Of a DNA stretch of 64,000 nucleotides, positions 8,547-17,834 are shown one piece after another. Each line of letters starts with the position of its first letter. The stretch's first letter is position 1. The stretch is from ASV31 sp965229765 (GTDB lineage: Bacteria > Pseudomonadota > Alphaproteobacteria > Rhodobacterales > Rhodobacteraceae): NCBI GenBank assembly GCA_965229765.1, contig CBDDJT010000002.1:744001-808000 (forward strand), in the 5' to 3' direction. A program made the position numbers and the translations under genes. The notes beneath the pieces were generated by a model. That model saw only the letters and a program-made list of their open reading frames with translations. It did not search any database and was not told the origin of the DNA.

Positions 8547-9692
8547 CTAGCCCCGCCGGTCGGCCATGAACCGGGTCAGGCGGGCGAGGCCCTCGCGGAT
8601 GTCCTCGGTGGACCGGGCATAGGAAAACCGCAGGGTGCCGGCCCCGCGCGCGGGGTCGAAATCGAGTCCCGGGGTCACGGCGACGCCGGCCTTGTCGAGG
8701 ATCTCGGCCGCGAACGCGCGGCTGTCATCTGTCAGGTCCGACACGTCGGCATAGACGTAGAAGGCCCCATCGGGCGGCGCGATGGCGCCGAAGCCCGCGG
8801 CGGGAAGGCCCGACAGCATCAGGCGGCGGTTCTCGGCATAAACGGCAAGGTTGGCCCGCAGCTCTTCGGCGTAGTCCATCGCGGCCAGCGCGGCGACCTG
8901 GCTGGCGTGGGGCGGGCAGATGAACAGGTTCTGCGCCAGCCGTTCGATGACGCGCACATGATCCGGCGGCACCACCATCCAGCCGATGCGCCAGCCGGTC
9001 ATCGAGAAGTACTTGGAGAACGAGTTGATGACATAGACGTCGTCGGAAATCTCCAGCGCGGTTACCGCCTTACGGTCGTATTCGATGCCGTGATAGATCT
9101 CGTCCGAGATGAAGGCCGCGCCCTGCGCCTGCGCGGCCCCGATCAGGGCCGCGAGCGCCGGACGGTCCAGCATGGTGCCCGAGGGATTGGCGGGCGAGGC
9201 GACCATCAGCCCCGCTAGCCCCGGCGGAAGATCGCCCGGAACCGGCTGAAACCTGTTTTCGCGCGCCGTCTCGATCAGCACCGGATCGAGGCTGAGCGCC
9301 GACAGGATCTGGCGGTAGCTGGGATAGCCGGGCATCCCGATCCCCACCTTGTCGCCCGCATCGAAGAGCGCGGTGAAGGCGAGGATGAAGCCCGCCGAAC
9401 TGCCCGAGGTGACGACAACGCGCGCGGGGTCGAGATCGACGCCATACCAGTTGGCGTAAAGGCGCGCGATGCGGGCGCGCAATTCGGGCAGGCCGAGGGC
9501 CACGGTATAGCCCAGCGGCCCCGCCTCCATCGCGCGCATCAGCGCGGCGCGCGCGCCCTGCGGCGCGGGGGTGCCGGGCTGGCCCACCTCCATGTGGATG
9601 ATGTGGCGGCCGGCCTCTTCGGCGCGGCGCGCGGCCTCCATCACGTCCATCACAATGAAGGGATCGACGGCGCTTCGGCTTGAGTTCCGCAT
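8547..9692 (-). CDS. PLP-dependent class I/II aminotransferase
   Basis: A 381-residue fold-type I aminotransferase of the aspartate/aromatic aminotransferase family. The PLP lysine is in NSFSKYFSMTGWRIG, with SPANPSGT and ISDEIYHGIEY as the pyridine-ring and phosphate contacts. The GQP near residue 39 and the C-terminal RFSYARS (substrate-carboxylate Arg) are in place. The amino donor cannot be told from sequence. The gene is divergent from the M48 protease at 9761 with only about 70 bases between starts. Confidence 0.9.
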   Translation of the reverse strand: MRNSSRSAVDPFIVMDVMEAARRAEEAGRHIIHMEVGQPGTPAPQGARAALMRAMEAGPLGYTVALGLPELRARIARLYANWYGVDLDPARVVVTSGSSAGFILAFTALFDAGDKVGIGMPGYPSYRQILSALSLDPVLIETARENRFQPVPGDLPPGLAGLMVASPANPSGTMLDRPALAALIGAAQAQGAAFISDEIYHGIEYDRKAVTALEISDDVYVINSFSKYFSMTGWRIGWMVVPPDHVRVIERLAQNLFICPPHASQVAALAAMDYAEELRANLAVYAENRRLMLSGLPAAGFGAIAPPDGAFYVYADVSDLTDDSRAFAAEILDKAGVAVTPGLDFDPARGAGTLRFSYARSTEDIREGLARLTRFMADRRG

Positions 9693-9760
9693 TGGCCTCT
9701 CTCTATGCTGTGGCCCGGCAGGACGTGCACGCGAAGAGGCCCGCAGTCAATGAGCCGTCA

Positions 9761-11104
9761 ATGATCGGAACCGCCCGCGCCCTGATGCGCGCCCTTGGTC
9801 TTTGCCTTGGGCTGATGGTGGCGTGCGCGCAGGGCGCGGCCGCGCAGACCCTGATCCGCGACCCCGACATCGAACACGCGCTGCGCCAGCTGGCGACCCC
9901 GATCCTGAATGCGGCGGGGCTGAACCCCAACCGGGTGCAGGTGCTGCTGATCCAGGATTCGTCGCTGAACGCCTTTGTCGCGGATGCCGGGCACATCATG
10001 ATCCACACCGGGCTGTTGCTGAAGCTGGACCGGGCCGAGGAATTGCAGGCGGTGCTGGCCCACGAGGCGGCGCATATCGCCAATGGCCACATCACGCGGC
10101 GGCTGTCGGCGATGCGGGCGACGAACACGCTGGCGGGTTTTGGTCTTTTGCTGTCGGCAGCGGTGGCCGCGGCCTCTGGCAATGCCGAGGCGGGCGTGGG
10201 CCTTGCGATGGGGACCGGATCGACGGCGATGCGGCTTTTGTTCGCGCATACCCGCGCCGAAGAGGCGTCGGCAGACCAGGCGGGGCTGCGCTATCTGGCC
10301 TCGGCGGGCGTGGACCCCAGCGCGATGCGCGACGTGCTGGAGATCTTTCGCGGGCAGGAGGCGCTTTCGATCCAGCACCAGGACCCCTATGTGCTGACCC
10401 ATCCGCTGACGCGCGACCGCATCCGCGCGGTCGAGGGCTATGCCACGGCCTATGCCGACCGGACGCGGGACGATCCTGGCGCGGATTACTGGTTCGCCCG
10501 CGCGCAGGGCAAGCTTTCGGCCTTCATCCGCGCGCCGGGCTGGACGTTGCGGCGGGTGCCGCGCAGCGACACCACGGACGTGGCGGTGATGCAGCGCGCC
10601 ATCGCCTATCACCGGGCGCCCGACCCCGACAACGCGCTGCGGCTGATGCGGGCGCTGCTGGCGGCGCGGCCGAACGATGCGTATCTGCACGAGCTGCACG
10701 GGCAGATGCTGCTGGAATCGCGGCAGGTGAAGGCGGCGGTGGGCGCCTACAAGCGCGCGGTGGACCTTGCGCCGGGCCATCCGCTGATCCTTGCCAGTTA
10801 TGGCCGGGCGCTGGTGGCGCTTGGGACCGAGGCGGGGGCACGGCAGGCGCTGGGCCCGCTGGAGCAGGCGCGCGCGCGCGACGCGCGCGACCCCAGAATG
10901 ATGCGCGACCTTGCCGTGGCCTATGCGAGGCTTGGCAACGTCGGGATGGCGTCGCTGGCTACGGCGGAGCGCTATGCGCTGCTGGGCCGGCTGAAGGATG
11001 CCGCGATCCACGCCAAGCGGGCGGTGGGGCTTCTGCCAACCGGCAGCCCGGGGTGGAACCGCGCGCAGGATGTGCTAAACGCCGCGAAACAGGCCGGACA
11101 ATAA
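9761..11104 (+). CDS. Periplasmic M48 metalloprotease with TPR domain (BepA/LoiP-like)
   Basis: A 447-residue exported zinc protease with a signal peptide ending near AAAQ (residue 29). The zinc-binding motif HEAAH is at 101-105 and a third ligand is likely in TRAEEASAD. TPR-like helices occupy about residues 280-440. This domain order is that of BepA, which handles outer-membrane assembly and quality control. The start at 9761 is chosen because the longer frame overlaps the divergent aminotransferase. The DsbA-like gene follows 13 bases downstream, suggesting an operon for envelope protein folding and turnover. Confidence 0.9.
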   Translation: MIGTARALMRALGLCLGLMVACAQGAAAQTLIRDPDIEHALRQLATPILNAAGLNPNRVQVLLIQDSSLNAFVADAGHIMIHTGLLLKLDRAEELQAVLAHEAAHIANGHITRRLSAMRATNTLAGFGLLLSAAVAAASGNAEAGVGLAMGTGSTAMRLLFAHTRAEEASADQAGLRYLASAGVDPSAMRDVLEIFRGQEALSIQHQDPYVLTHPLTRDRIRAVEGYATAYADRTRDDPGADYWFARAQGKLSAFIRAPGWTLRRVPRSDTTDVAVMQRAIAYHRAPDPDNALRLMRALLAARPNDAYLHELHGQMLLESRQVKAAVGAYKRAVDLAPGHPLILASYGRALVALGTEAGARQALGPLEQARARDARDPRMMRDLAVAYARLGNVGMASLATAERYALLGRLKDAAIHAKRAVGLLPTGSPGWNRAQDVLNAAKQAGQ

Positions 11105-11117
11105 GGAACACCGGACG

Positions 11118-11867
11118 ATGAAACGCCTTGCCCTTGCCGCCATTCTGGCGGCCACAACCGCCACGCCGCTGGCCGCCTTCGACATGGACGCCATGTCCGA
11201 GGAGGAGCGCACCGCCTTTCGCGCGGAGATCCGCGCCTACCTGATGGAAAACCCCGAGGTGCTGCTGGAAGCCATCAACGTGCTGGAGCAGCGCCAGGCC
11301 GCCCAGCAGGTCGAGGGCGACCGCGAACTGGTGCGGGTGAACGGCGACGAGATCTTCGCCGATGCCGACAGCTGGGTGGGCGGCAACCCCGATGGCGACA
11401 TCACGATCGTCGAGTTCCTTGACTACCAGTGCGGCTATTGCAAGCGCGCCCATCCCGAGGTGAAGGAGCTGATCACTGCCGATGGCAACATCCGCTACAT
11501 CGTCAAGGAGTTCCCGATCCTCGGCGACGCCTCGGTGCTGGCGTCGCGCTTTGCCATCGCGGTGCTGCGCGAGGCGGGTGGCGAGGCCTATGCGCAGGCC
11601 AACGACATGCTCATGACCATGCGCGCGCAGGTCAGCGTGGTATCGCTGGAAGGCATCGCTGCCGATCTGGGGCTGGACGTGGACGCCATCATGACCGCAA
11701 TGCAGGATCCCGATATCGACCGCGTGATCGCCGAGAACCGCGCGCTGGCACAGCGGTTGCAGATCAACGGCACGCCGAGCTTCATTTTCGGAAACGAGAT
11801 GGTGCGGGGCTACGTGCCGCTTGACGGTATGCTGGAGGTCGTGGCGGGCATCCGCTCCGAAGGCTGA
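11118..11867 (+). CDS. DsbA-family thiol:disulfide oxidoreductase
   Basis: A 249-residue exported thioredoxin-fold protein. A signal peptide (1-20) precedes a helical N-terminal segment (about 25-70) and a DsbA-like domain with the redox motif CGYC at 105-108 and the cis-proline loop NGTPSF near 224. The N-terminal helical arm is seen in ScsC/Com1-type DsbA homologues, where it can oligomerise. The start at 11118 follows AAGGA. It lies directly behind the periplasmic protease gene. Confidence 0.9.
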   Translation: MKRLALAAILAATTATPLAAFDMDAMSEEERTAFRAEIRAYLMENPEVLLEAINVLEQRQAAQQVEGDRELVRVNGDEIFADADSWVGGNPDGDITIVEFLDYQCGYCKRAHPEVKELITADGNIRYIVKEFPILGDASVLASRFAIAVLREAGGEAYAQANDMLMTMRAQVSVVSLEGIAADLGLDVDAIMTAMQDPDIDRVIAENRALAQRLQINGTPSFIFGNEMVRGYVPLDGMLEVVAGIRSEG

Positions 11868-12143
11868 GGGCCTTCGCAACGGGGGGGGCAGCAGGACCAT
11901 GGCCTGACGAAGGCCGGCGGCTGGTCGCGGTCAGCCGCTTCTGACGACTGAGGTCCTCACCATAGCCCACCCAAATCCGGACGAAGCGTGAGCGCGCGCT
12001 GGCGTCGCCATGGCGTCTGGCCGGGGGTGCGGCCAGACGCTGCCCGGGCCGCTGCGCGTCATAACCGGGCGGACAATCGGCGCTTGGCACTGGCGGCGTA
12101 TGCTGTAGCCTGCCCGGAATACGCGCCGCGAAAGGCCGCCCTG

Positions 12144-13355
12144 ATGTCCGATACAGCCCGCCTGCCCGTCACGCCCGCCATCATGGCGGGGTGCGTCATC
12201 GCCTTCGTGGGCTTCGGTTTCACCGCCGCCTTCGGGGTGTTCCTGCGCCCGATGTCCGAGGCGCTGGGCTGGGGGCGCGAGGTCTTTGCGCTTTCCATCG
12301 CGGTGCAGATGCTGCTTTGGGGGCTGACCCAGCCGCTGGCGGGCATGGTCGCGGACCGTTATGGCACGGCGCGCGTGCTGGGCTTCGGCGCGGTGATGGC
12401 GGCGCTGGGGTTCTTCCTGCGCGGCGTGGTCACCGACCCGGTGCTGTTCGTGGCGACGGGCATCCCCGTGGGGATCGGCACGGGGGCCTGTTCCTTTCCG
12501 GTGGTGATCGTGGCGCTGGGCAAGATCGTCGCGCCCGAGCGGCGCAGTTTCGTGATGGGGCTTGGCACGGCCTCGGCCTCTGCGGGGATGTTCCTTGGCG
12601 CGCCGATGTCGCTGGGGCTGATCGCGGTGCTGGGCTGGCAAAACGCGGTCCTTGTGCTTTCTGCCGGGTTTCTCCTGATCCTGCCTATGCTGGCCTTCAT
12701 CGCGCGGGTGTCGCGGCCCTCGGCAAGCGGGGGCGGCGCGGGGCGGTTCGCCCACGCGATCCGCACGGCGTTCTCGGACCGGGCCTATGTACTTCTTTTC
12801 TTTGGATTTTTCGTCTGCGGCTTTCACGTCGCCTTCATTCAGACCCACCTGCCGGCCTATGTCGCGGATGAGGGGCTGCCGGCCTATGTCGGTGGCTGGT
12901 CACTGGCGCTGATCGGGCTGTTCAACATCGCGGGCTCCTTTGCCTCTGGCTGGTCGGGGCAGGTCTATTCAAAGAAGAAAGTGCTGTCGGGGATCTATTT
13001 CGCGCGCGCCGTCGTGATCCTTTCATTCATCCTGCTGCCGCTGACGCCGGCGTCGGTTCTGGTCTTTTCGGCGGCAATGGGGATCTTGTGGCTGTCGACC
13101 GTGCCGCTGACCACGGGTCTGGTGGCGCAGACGCAGGGATTGAGCTTCCTGTCGACACTGGCGGGGCTGGTGTTCCTGAGCCACCAGACCGGCAGTTTCA
13201 TCGGCGCGTGGCTGGGCGGGCGGATCTATGACGCCTATCAGGACTATACGCCTATGTGGTGGGCGGCGATCGTTCTGGGCCTGATGGCGACGCTTATTCA
13301 TCTGCCGATCCGCGAGACGCCGGGGCCGCTGGCGAAGGCTGAAGCAGCGGGCTGA
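12144..13355 (+). CDS. MFS transporter
   Basis: A 403-residue inner-membrane transporter with about 12 hydrophobic segments and the MFS signature between helices 2 and 3 (GMVADRYGTARVLG). It is in the general range of the monocarboxylate/oxalate-type MFS proteins; the substrate is not deducible. ATG 12144 follows GAAAGG; an upstream in-frame extension has no signal and is GC-skewed spacer. The preceding 276 bases contain no other gene. Confidence 0.88.
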   Translation: MSDTARLPVTPAIMAGCVIAFVGFGFTAAFGVFLRPMSEALGWGREVFALSIAVQMLLWGLTQPLAGMVADRYGTARVLGFGAVMAALGFFLRGVVTDPVLFVATGIPVGIGTGACSFPVVIVALGKIVAPERRSFVMGLGTASASAGMFLGAPMSLGLIAVLGWQNAVLVLSAGFLLILPMLAFIARVSRPSASGGGAGRFAHAIRTAFSDRAYVLLFFGFFVCGFHVAFIQTHLPAYVADEGLPAYVGGWSLALIGLFNIAGSFASGWSGQVYSKKKVLSGIYFARAVVILSFILLPLTPASVLVFSAAMGILWLSTVPLTTGLVAQTQGLSFLSTLAGLVFLSHQTGSFIGAWLGGRIYDAYQDYTPMWWAAIVLGLMATLIHLPIRETPGPLAKAEAAG

Positions 13356-13368
13356 GGCCCGGCGCGGC

Positions 13369-14520
13369 CTATTCGGCCGGTTCGGTGGCCCCGGCTTCGG
13401 CGGCTTCGGCGGCCATTGCCGCCTCGATCTCGGCGGCCTTCTTTTCCACCTGCTCGACGATATGCTCGACCATCTGGTCGTTCGACATCTTGTGGCTTTG
13501 CTTGCCCGCCAGATAGACCATCCCGGACCCGGCCCCGCCGCCGGTGAAGCCCACGTCGGTCATCAGCGCCTCTCCGGGGCCGTTCACGACGCAGCCGATG
13601 ATCGACAGGCTCATGGGGGTCTTTATATGGGCAAGCCGGTCTTCAAGCGTGGCGACGGTCTTTATGACGTCGAAGCCCTGCCGGGCGCAGGACGGGCAGG
13701 AGATGATGTTGACGCCGCGATGCCGCAGGCCAAGCGCCTTGAGGATCTCGTAGCCGACCTTGACCTCTTCGACGGGATCGGCGGACAGGGACACACGGAT
13801 CGTGTCGCCGATGCCCATCCACAAGAGGTTGCCCAGCCCGATGGCGGACTTGATGGTGCCCGTCATCAGGCCGCCCGCCTCGGTGATGCCGAGGTGGATC
13901 GGGGCGTCGGTGGCCTCGGCGATGCCCTGATAGGCGGCGGCGGCAAGAAAGACGTCAGAGGCCTTCACGCTGATCTTGAATTCGTGAAAGTCGTTGTCCT
14001 GAAGGATGCGGATGTGTTCCAGGCCGGATTCCACCATCGCCTCGGGGCAGGGTTCGCCGTATTTCTCCAGCAGGTGCTTTTCGAGGCTGCCGGCGTTGAC
14101 GCCGATGCGGATGGAACAGCCGTGATCGCGGGCGGCCTTGATGACCTCCTTCACCCGCTTTTCATCACCGATGTTGCCGGGGTTGATGCGCAGGCAGGCC
14201 GCGCCCGCCTCTGCCGCCTCTATCCCGCGTTTGTAGTGAAAGTGGATGTCGGCGACGATGGGCACCGGGCTTTGGCGCACGATCTCTTTCAGGGCGATGG
14301 CGCTGTCCTGATCGGGGACCGAGACACGGACGATATCCGCGCCCGCCTCGGCGCAGCGCAGGATCTGGTCGACGGTGCCGGGGATGTCGGTGGTGACGGT
14401 GTTGGTCATCGTCTGAACCGAGATCGGCGCGTCGCCGCCGACGGCCACGGGGCCGACGTGGATCTTGCGCGAGGTGCGGCGGTAGATGTTGCGCCACGGG
14501 CGAATGTGATTGAGAGCCAT
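13369..14520 (-). CDS. ispG: 4-hydroxy-3-methylbut-2-enyl diphosphate synthase (flavodoxin), IspG/GcpE
   Basis: The penultimate enzyme of the MEP isoprenoid pathway, a [4Fe-4S] enzyme converting MEcPP to HMBPP. The 383-residue protein has an N-terminal TIM-barrel (VQTMTNT, PIVADIHFHY) and cluster cysteines in SCPSCARQGFD and IGCVVNGPGE. The C-terminal 30 residues are an Ala/Glu-rich tail. It is preceded on the same strand by the RodZ-like gene, 68 bases away, as in many Rhodobacterales. Confidence 0.96.
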   Translation of the reverse strand: MALNHIRPWRNIYRRTSRKIHVGPVAVGGDAPISVQTMTNTVTTDIPGTVDQILRCAEAGADIVRVSVPDQDSAIALKEIVRQSPVPIVADIHFHYKRGIEAAEAGAACLRINPGNIGDEKRVKEVIKAARDHGCSIRIGVNAGSLEKHLLEKYGEPCPEAMVESGLEHIRILQDNDFHEFKISVKASDVFLAAAAYQGIAEATDAPIHLGITEAGGLMTGTIKSAIGLGNLLWMGIGDTIRVSLSADPVEEVKVGYEILKALGLRHRGVNIISCPSCARQGFDVIKTVATLEDRLAHIKTPMSLSIIGCVVNGPGEALMTDVGFTGGGAGSGMVYLAGKQSHKMSNDQMVEHIVEQVEKKAAEIEAAMAAEAAEAGATEPAE

Positions 14521-14588
14521 CGCTGCGGTCCTGTTCAGGTGTCCCGTTCAGAGGTAGGCGACCGGGCGGCCAAAGGCAACGCGGCGTC

Positions 14589-15860
14589 CTAGCGCTGCTG
14601 TTCCTGGCGGATCGCGTCCTCGATGATCTTCTTGAGGTCGATTTCCGTCGGAAGCTCTGCCTGGCTGAAAATCGAGGTCAGGTCGTTGCTGCCAAGGGCG
14701 ATCTGGCGCACGACCGAGGCGCCTTCGCCCGCCGGGCCGTAGGGCTGGCCATTGACGGTGAAGAAGACGGAACCGGCGTTGCCGGCATGGAGGGTCGGCG
14801 CGACCTCCATCTTGGGGACGACGTAGCTTTCGCCGGCGTCGAGGATCTTTTCGAAAAGCGTGGTGCCATCGGCGGCGCGCACGCGCACCCAGGACGGGCG
14901 GACGGCGAACATCACCACTTCGGGGGCACCGGGCGTTGTCACCTGTATGTCGTTGTTCGCGGCGGGCAGGCCCAGCGCCTCTGCCACGGCGGCATCGGTG
15001 CCCGACACCTCGGGGCGCGGCGGCGTGGTTGCGGCGGCAGGCAGGCCCAGCGCGGTGGGCGCCAGCGCGCCGATGGACGACGGATCGAGTGCGGCGATGG
15101 GACCATCGCGAGAGGTCATGACGGGCACGTCCAGCGCCTCGGGGCGGTAGAGACGGCTGAGCGCGTCGGGCGAAGGGGTCTCGATGGCGCCGGCGCCGCC
15201 CAGATCGGCGATTTGCGGCGCATCCTCGGCCAGCGCGCCGATATCGGCCACGACGCCGGGCGCCTGATCGACCGGGGCGAACTGCACCCGCTGGATTTCC
15301 TGAAGCACGGTCCACCCGCCGAAACCGATCACGCCGATCAGCGCGACAAGCACGGTCATCGAGCCAAGCGCGCCGGGTTCCACACGCGACCAGAGGCTTT
15401 CGGCCTTGGGCACGAAGGGCGTTTCGGTATCCACCAGCGGGTCGCGCGGGGCCTTGGGGCGTTCGGCCACGGGCGCCTTTGCGGTGCGCGGGCGCGGGCC
15501 CGACGCCTCTGCCGACATGCCGTGGCTGGTGCGGAAATTCGATTCCTCGCAGAATTTGGCGAAGGCCCATTCCGGGTCAAGATTCAGGTACCGGGCGTAG
15601 GAGCGCACGAAACCGGCAATGAATCCGGGTGTTTCGAACGCGGAGATGTCGGCGTTTTCTATCGCGGCGATGAAGCTTGCCTTGATCCGAAGCTCTCGCT
15701 GCACATCGAGGAGCGACTTGCCCATGGTGGCCCGTTCGCCGCGCATGATGTCGCCAATACGAAGATCAAAGTCGTCAAACCCAAGGGGCCGCGACTTTTC
15801 GGTCTCAACAGGTGGTTCGGACCACCGCCTGATCATCGCACCCGCCCCACGTCCGCGCAC
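14589..15860 (-). CDS. RodZ-like helix-turn-helix membrane protein (DUF4115)
   Basis: A 423-residue protein with an N-terminal Xre/Cro-like HTH (about 35-100: MGKSLLDVQRELRIK, ISAFETPGFIAGFVRSYA), a linker, one membrane helix (LVALIGVIGFGGWTVL, near 175) and a periplasmic C-terminal DUF4115-like domain (about 320-400: PSWVRVRAADG). This is the RodZ architecture, which links MreB to the membrane in rod-shape control. ATG 15836 is an alternative start. The long Ala/Pro-rich periplasmic linker is usual in the order. Immediately upstream, the 5-bp inverted repeat CTAAC-N5-GTTAG lies at 15901-15915. Confidence 0.85.
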   Translation of the reverse strand: MRGRGAGAMIRRWSEPPVETEKSRPLGFDDFDLRIGDIMRGERATMGKSLLDVQRELRIKASFIAAIENADISAFETPGFIAGFVRSYARYLNLDPEWAFAKFCEESNFRTSHGMSAEASGPRPRTAKAPVAERPKAPRDPLVDTETPFVPKAESLWSRVEPGALGSMTVLVALIGVIGFGGWTVLQEIQRVQFAPVDQAPGVVADIGALAEDAPQIADLGGAGAIETPSPDALSRLYRPEALDVPVMTSRDGPIAALDPSSIGALAPTALGLPAAATTPPRPEVSGTDAAVAEALGLPAANNDIQVTTPGAPEVVMFAVRPSWVRVRAADGTTLFEKILDAGESYVVPKMEVAPTLHAGNAGSVFFTVNGQPYGPAGEGASVVRQIALGSNDLTSIFSQAELPTEIDLKKIIEDAIRQEQQR

Positions 15861-15949
15861 ATCCTCAATCCGCCGGCGATTCTACTGCCGCCGTGCCCTT
15901 CTAACAAGAGGTTAGCACACGACTTGAAGCAATGCACCCGCAGAAAGAA

Positions 15950-17176
15950 TCAGGCGGACATTTCTGAGCGGTTTAGCGCGCAATGCGACCACAGCGCGTC
16001 CAGCGCATTGATCAGCGCGTCCATCTCGCCGGGGCCGTGGACGGGCGACGGGGTGAAGCGCAGGCGTTCGGTTCCGCGGGGGACCGTGGGGAAGTTGATC
16101 GGCTGCACGTAGATGCCGTGATCCATCAGGAGCATGTCCGAAAGCTGCTTTGTGTGCACCGGATCGCCCACGATCAGCGGCACGATGTGGCTGCCGTGGT
16201 CAATGATCGGCAGTCCCAGTCCGCGCAGGCGCGTCTTCAGGATGCGGGCCTGCGTCTGGTGACGCGTGCGCAGGTCGCGGTCCGACTTCAGGTGGCGCAC
16301 GCTGGCCGCGGCGCCGGCGGCCACAGCGGGCGGCAGCGAGGTGGTAAATATGAAACCCGGAGCGTAAGATCTTATGGCATCACACATTTTATCCGAGGCG
16401 GCGATGTAGCCGCCCATCACGCCATAGGCCTTGGCGAGTGTGCCGTTGATGATGTCGATGCGGTGCATGAGGCGGTCGCGTTCGGCCACCCCTGCCCCGC
16501 GCGGGCCGTACATGCCCACCGCGTGGACCTCGTCGATGTAGGTCAGCGCGCCGAATTCGTCGGCAAGGTCGCATATCGCCTCGATCGGGCCAAAGTCGCC
16601 ATCCATCGAATAGACCGATTCAAAGGCGATCAGCTTGGGCGCGGCGGGATCGTCGGCTTCCAGCTTGGCGCGCAGGTCGGCAAGGTCGTTGTGCTTGAAG
16701 ATCCGCTTGGCGCCGCCGTTGCGGCGGATTCCCTCGATCATCGAGGCGTGGTTCAGCACGTCGGAATAGATGATGAGGCCGGGGAAAAGCTTTGGCAGCG
16801 TCGAAAGCGTGGCATCATTGGCGATATAGGCCGAGGTGAACAGCAGGGCCGATTCCTTGCCGTGCAGATCGGCAAGTTCGGCTTCGAGCCGCTTGTGGTA
16901 GACAGTGGTGCCCGAGATGTTGCGCGTGCCGCCAGAGCCCGCGCCGGTGGCGTCCAGCGCCTCGTGCATCGCTTCCAGCACCACGGGGTGCTGGCCCATG
17001 CCAAGATAATCGTTGCCACACCAGACCGTTACGGGTTGTTCGCTGCCGTCGGGCCGGCGCCATGTCGCGTGGGGAAACGCGCCCTTGCGCCGCTCGATGT
17101 CGATGAAGGTCCGGTAGCGGCCTTCGTCATGCAGACGCTGCAGCGCCGAGTCGAGCTGGTCTTTGTAATACTGCAC
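15950..17176 (-). CDS. hemA: 5-aminolevulinate synthase
   Basis: A PLP enzyme that condenses glycine and succinyl-CoA to 5-aminolevulinate, the first step of tetrapyrrole synthesis in alphaproteobacteria. The protein has 408 residues and aligns closely by eye with Rhodobacter HemA throughout. The PLP lysine is K249 in NGTLAKAYGVMGGY, and the DEVHAVGMYGPRG and SGTRNISGT-type motifs are intact. GTG at 17176 is chosen because a GGGGGGA ribosome site precedes it and the protein then begins, like its homologues, with YYKDQLDSAL. An FNR-like box lies about 115 bases upstream of the start. Confidence 0.97.
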   Translation of the reverse strand: MQYYKDQLDSALQRLHDEGRYRTFIDIERRKGAFPHATWRRPDGSEQPVTVWCGNDYLGMGQHPVVLEAMHEALDATGAGSGGTRNISGTTVYHKRLEAELADLHGKESALLFTSAYIANDATLSTLPKLFPGLIIYSDVLNHASMIEGIRRNGGAKRIFKHNDLADLRAKLEADDPAAPKLIAFESVYSMDGDFGPIEAICDLADEFGALTYIDEVHAVGMYGPRGAGVAERDRLMHRIDIINGTLAKAYGVMGGYIAASDKMCDAIRSYAPGFIFTTSLPPAVAAGAAASVRHLKSDRDLRTRHQTQARILKTRLRGLGLPIIDHGSHIVPLIVGDPVHTKQLSDMLLMDHGIYVQPINFPTVPRGTERLRFTPSPVHGPGEMDALINALDALWSHCALNRSEMSA

Positions 17177-17288
17177 AGGTCCCCCCTGGGTGTCTTTTTC
17201 GCCCTTGCACCGCGGCACGGATAACATCCTTTTGCCCGCCCGCGGCTACATATTCAAGAACCGTTACATTTTGCCGCGATGGTGGAAA

Positions 17289-17302
17289 ATGATCCAGATC
17301 AA
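17289..17302. promoter_or_regulatory. FNR/FnrL-like box upstream of hemA
   Basis: The sequence ATGAT-CCAG-ATCAA matches the FNR consensus TTGAT-N4-ATCAA at 9 of 10 specified positions. It lies 113-126 bases 5' of the hemA start codon. FnrL control of hemA under low oxygen is established in Rhodobacter, so a regulatory role is expected by analogy; binding here is inferred only. Confidence 0.7.
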
Positions 17303-17332
17303 CCCGCGCGTGCCCCGGTCAGCCGCTGCGCG

Positions 17333-17713
17333 TCACTGGGGCAGGATACGTGCCGCTATGACGCAGCGCATCTGCCCGGACTGGCGCGCCGCATTGCAGG
17401 CGTCCATCGCGGCCCTCTCGGCTTCCTGTATGGTGTCGTAGTTGCCGACGATCTGGAAAAGCCCGGCCATCGCCGCCGAGGTGGGATCGGCCGCGGCGAT
17501 CTCGAAAAAGGTGCGCGACACCACGATCGCACCATAGGCACCGACCTTGTCGCGGGTTTCGGACATAGCCTGCACCTGCTGGAACATGCCGGCCACGATC
17601 TGGCGTTCCACCTCTGTCAGGGGAGACGCCCCGAGTTCCAGGCGGCCGTCCTGCGCGGCGGCCGGCCCGGCCAGCAACACACCGGCAATGACCCACAGCA
17701 TGATCTTTCGCAT
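17333..17713 (-). CDS. Small exported protein, unknown function (126 aa)
   Basis: The protein begins with a signal peptide (MRKIMLWVIAGVLLAGPAAAQ, cleavage near residue 20). The mature part of about 105 residues contains GAIVVSRTFFEIA and a C-terminal EAERAAMDACNAARQ...CVIAARILP, with two cysteines that could pair. The pattern loosely recalls DUF4189-type exported proteins, but I cannot assign it. AAGGAGA precedes ATG 17713. It is in the same direction as hemA, and the FNR-like box lies between the two genes. Confidence 0.7.
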   Translation of the reverse strand: MRKIMLWVIAGVLLAGPAAAQDGRLELGASPLTEVERQIVAGMFQQVQAMSETRDKVGAYGAIVVSRTFFEIAAADPTSAAMAGLFQIVGNYDTIQEAERAAMDACNAARQSGQMRCVIAARILPQ

Positions 17714-17834
17714 CGCACTCTCCTTTTCGCGCCCGCGGGAACCTAGCGCAGCCCATCGCCACTTTCCACCCGCCCGCTGGACACCGGGCGTGGTCTTGAT
17801 ACCGTCCGCGCATCACAAAACGGAGACCGCCACG

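Noticed and set aside
15901..15915. CTAAC-N5-GTTAG as operator of the RodZ-like gene
   Set aside because: A 5-bp inverted repeat is too short to call without a second copy or a known motif; it is only mentioned with the gene.
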